Assembly: GCA_025356185.1 (NCBI GenBank)
Contig: JANXUN010000673.1
Coordinates: 1-7,594, forward strand
DNA: 7,594 nucleotides
Reading direction: 5' to 3'
Source: Gemmatimonadaceae bacterium
Lineage (GTDB): Bacteria > Gemmatimonadota > Gemmatimonadetes > Gemmatimonadales > Gemmatimonadaceae
Part shown: piece after piece, positions 7,052 to 7,594 of the stretch
Numbering within the stretch: the first letter of the stretch is position 1
Layout of the letters: each line of letters begins with the position of its first letter
Position numbers and translations under genes: made by a program
Notes under the pieces: generated by a model
Told to the model about the DNA's origin: nothing
The model's input: the letters and a program-made list of their open reading frames with translations, nothing else
Databases searched by the model: none

Positions 7052-7594
7052 ATGTGCGAAGACGTCCGTTTCCTTCTCGCGAAAACAAGACTTCACGCAC
7101 AGTCGTCGACGACAGCGAACGACACAAAGCGGCGTGAACAGCTCTCGTGCTTCGAGCTGCCCTCACCGCTCGCAGTGCTACGGCTCTCCGCAGCGTCGGT
7201 CGATTTGCGCACCGAAAGCCGTGGACTGGTCATCCGCATTGGTCCGCGGCACCGTTTGGGCTCCGCTCCGCAGGTCGCGTTGTTCGGTGCAGCTGTCGGT
7301 GGCGGTGGTCCCTTTGACTCGACCGGCTCGGCGCGAATAGATCATCGAGACCCCGGAGTACATCAGCTCGTGGTTCGCGCCGACGTCAAGCAGGAGCATG
7401 TGCGCGCACGGGAGCGCGAGCACATTCACTTCGAGACGTCGCGCAGTTGCGCCGTCAACACGCGCTTTCAGCAATACATCGACATCATGCTGGCCGACCT
7501 CGGCCAGTCTCACTATCGCAAGCTGCCGAATGTTGTCGCAGAGATTTTCGCGCCGTACAAACCGGCCGACCACGCGGGAATCGTTGAGACGCAT
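7052..7594 (+). CDS. Uncharacterised protein, partial (runs off right edge)
   Basis: An uninterrupted plus-strand frame from ATG 7052 to the window end (181 codons), preceded in frame by TGA at 7028. I do not recognise it. The first 40 residues look low-quality (basic, Ser/Thr-rich). From about residue 40 it alternates short strand-like stretches (GLVIRIG, PQVALFGAAVGGGGPFD, VHQLVVRADV) and ends in a helical part (RFQQYIDIMLADLGQ, LPNVVAEIFAPYKPADH). The start is doubtful: ATG 7052 would leave only 25 bases to the divergent kinase start and has no Shine-Dalgarno; a GTG at 7175 is an alternative. A reading frame of 138 codons lies exactly antisense. I prefer the plus strand because, by a rough hand count of the last 70 codons, G/C is more frequent at its third positions (about three quarters) than at its first (about two thirds), as expected for real coding in GC-rich DNA. 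Confidence 0.5.
   Translation, partial: MCEDVRFLLAKTRLHAQSSTTANDTKRREQLSCFELPSPLAVLRLSAASVDLRTESRGLVIRIGPRHRLGSAPQVALFGAAVGGGGPFDSTGSARIDHRDPGVHQLVVRADVKQEHVRAREREHIHFETSRSCAVNTRFQQYIDIMLADLGQSHYRKLPNVVAEIFAPYKPADHAGIVETH

Noticed and set aside
7178..7594. 138-codon minus-strand open frame at the right edge
   Set aside because: It is codon-aligned antisense to the plus-strand frame and shows the repetitive Val/Leu/Asp/Arg style of antisense shadows; hand-counted third-position GC favours the plus strand. Not excluded with certainty.
1..7594. CRISPR array, tRNA, rRNA or intact insertion sequence
   Set aside because: No regular direct repeats with spacers, no cloverleaf or rRNA-like stretches and no transposase reading frame with a DDE/DEDD pattern were seen.

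Overview
The window most resembles a chromosome of a soil or environmental Gemmatimonadota bacterium. The base composition is fairly GC-rich. It carries two separate membrane-anchored PknB-type Ser/Thr kinases whose wording (ERELGRGGMATVYLARD, LQHPHILPLFDSG, VADFGIAL, GPTAQAIVAK) is what I know from the large kinase families of that phylum. This assignment is inference from sequence style, and no marker gene is present.

Layout. (i) 1-2312, minus strand: a Ser/Thr kinase with one transmembrane helix and a PD40/WD40-like propeller, cut by the left edge. It starts at GTG because no ATG is available in frame. (ii) 2313-4146: a 1.8-kb island of small plus-strand items. In order they are the C-terminal tail of an alpha/beta hydrolase with a nonsense codon, a long hairpin beginning with a consensus integron R'' core (GTCTAAC), an intact secreted alpha/beta hydrolase (2676-3464), a second attC-like folded element (about 3487-3581), a decayed MazF/PemK toxin gene (about 3650-3916), and about 230 bases without a gene but with a short repeat pair. 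(iii) 4147-7026, minus strand: a second Ser/Thr kinase (959 aa) with kinase, transmembrane, TolB-like and TPR parts. (iv) 7052-7594, plus strand: a divergent open frame of unknown function that runs off the right edge.

How they fit. The kinases share a cytoplasmic kinase domain and single helix but carry different presumed extracytoplasmic modules, so they are probably two independent signalling receptors. The island reads like foreign cargo between them. The alternation of a plus-strand gene with a folded element beginning close after its stop, the presence of a toxin gene, and the decay of two of the three genes all suggest a degenerate cluster of integron-type cassettes without an integrase. 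Neither folded element fully meets the attC consensus, so this is a hypothesis. The best-supported new observations are the two decayed genes (hydrolase tail and MazF), both recovered by reading across stops and frameshifts.
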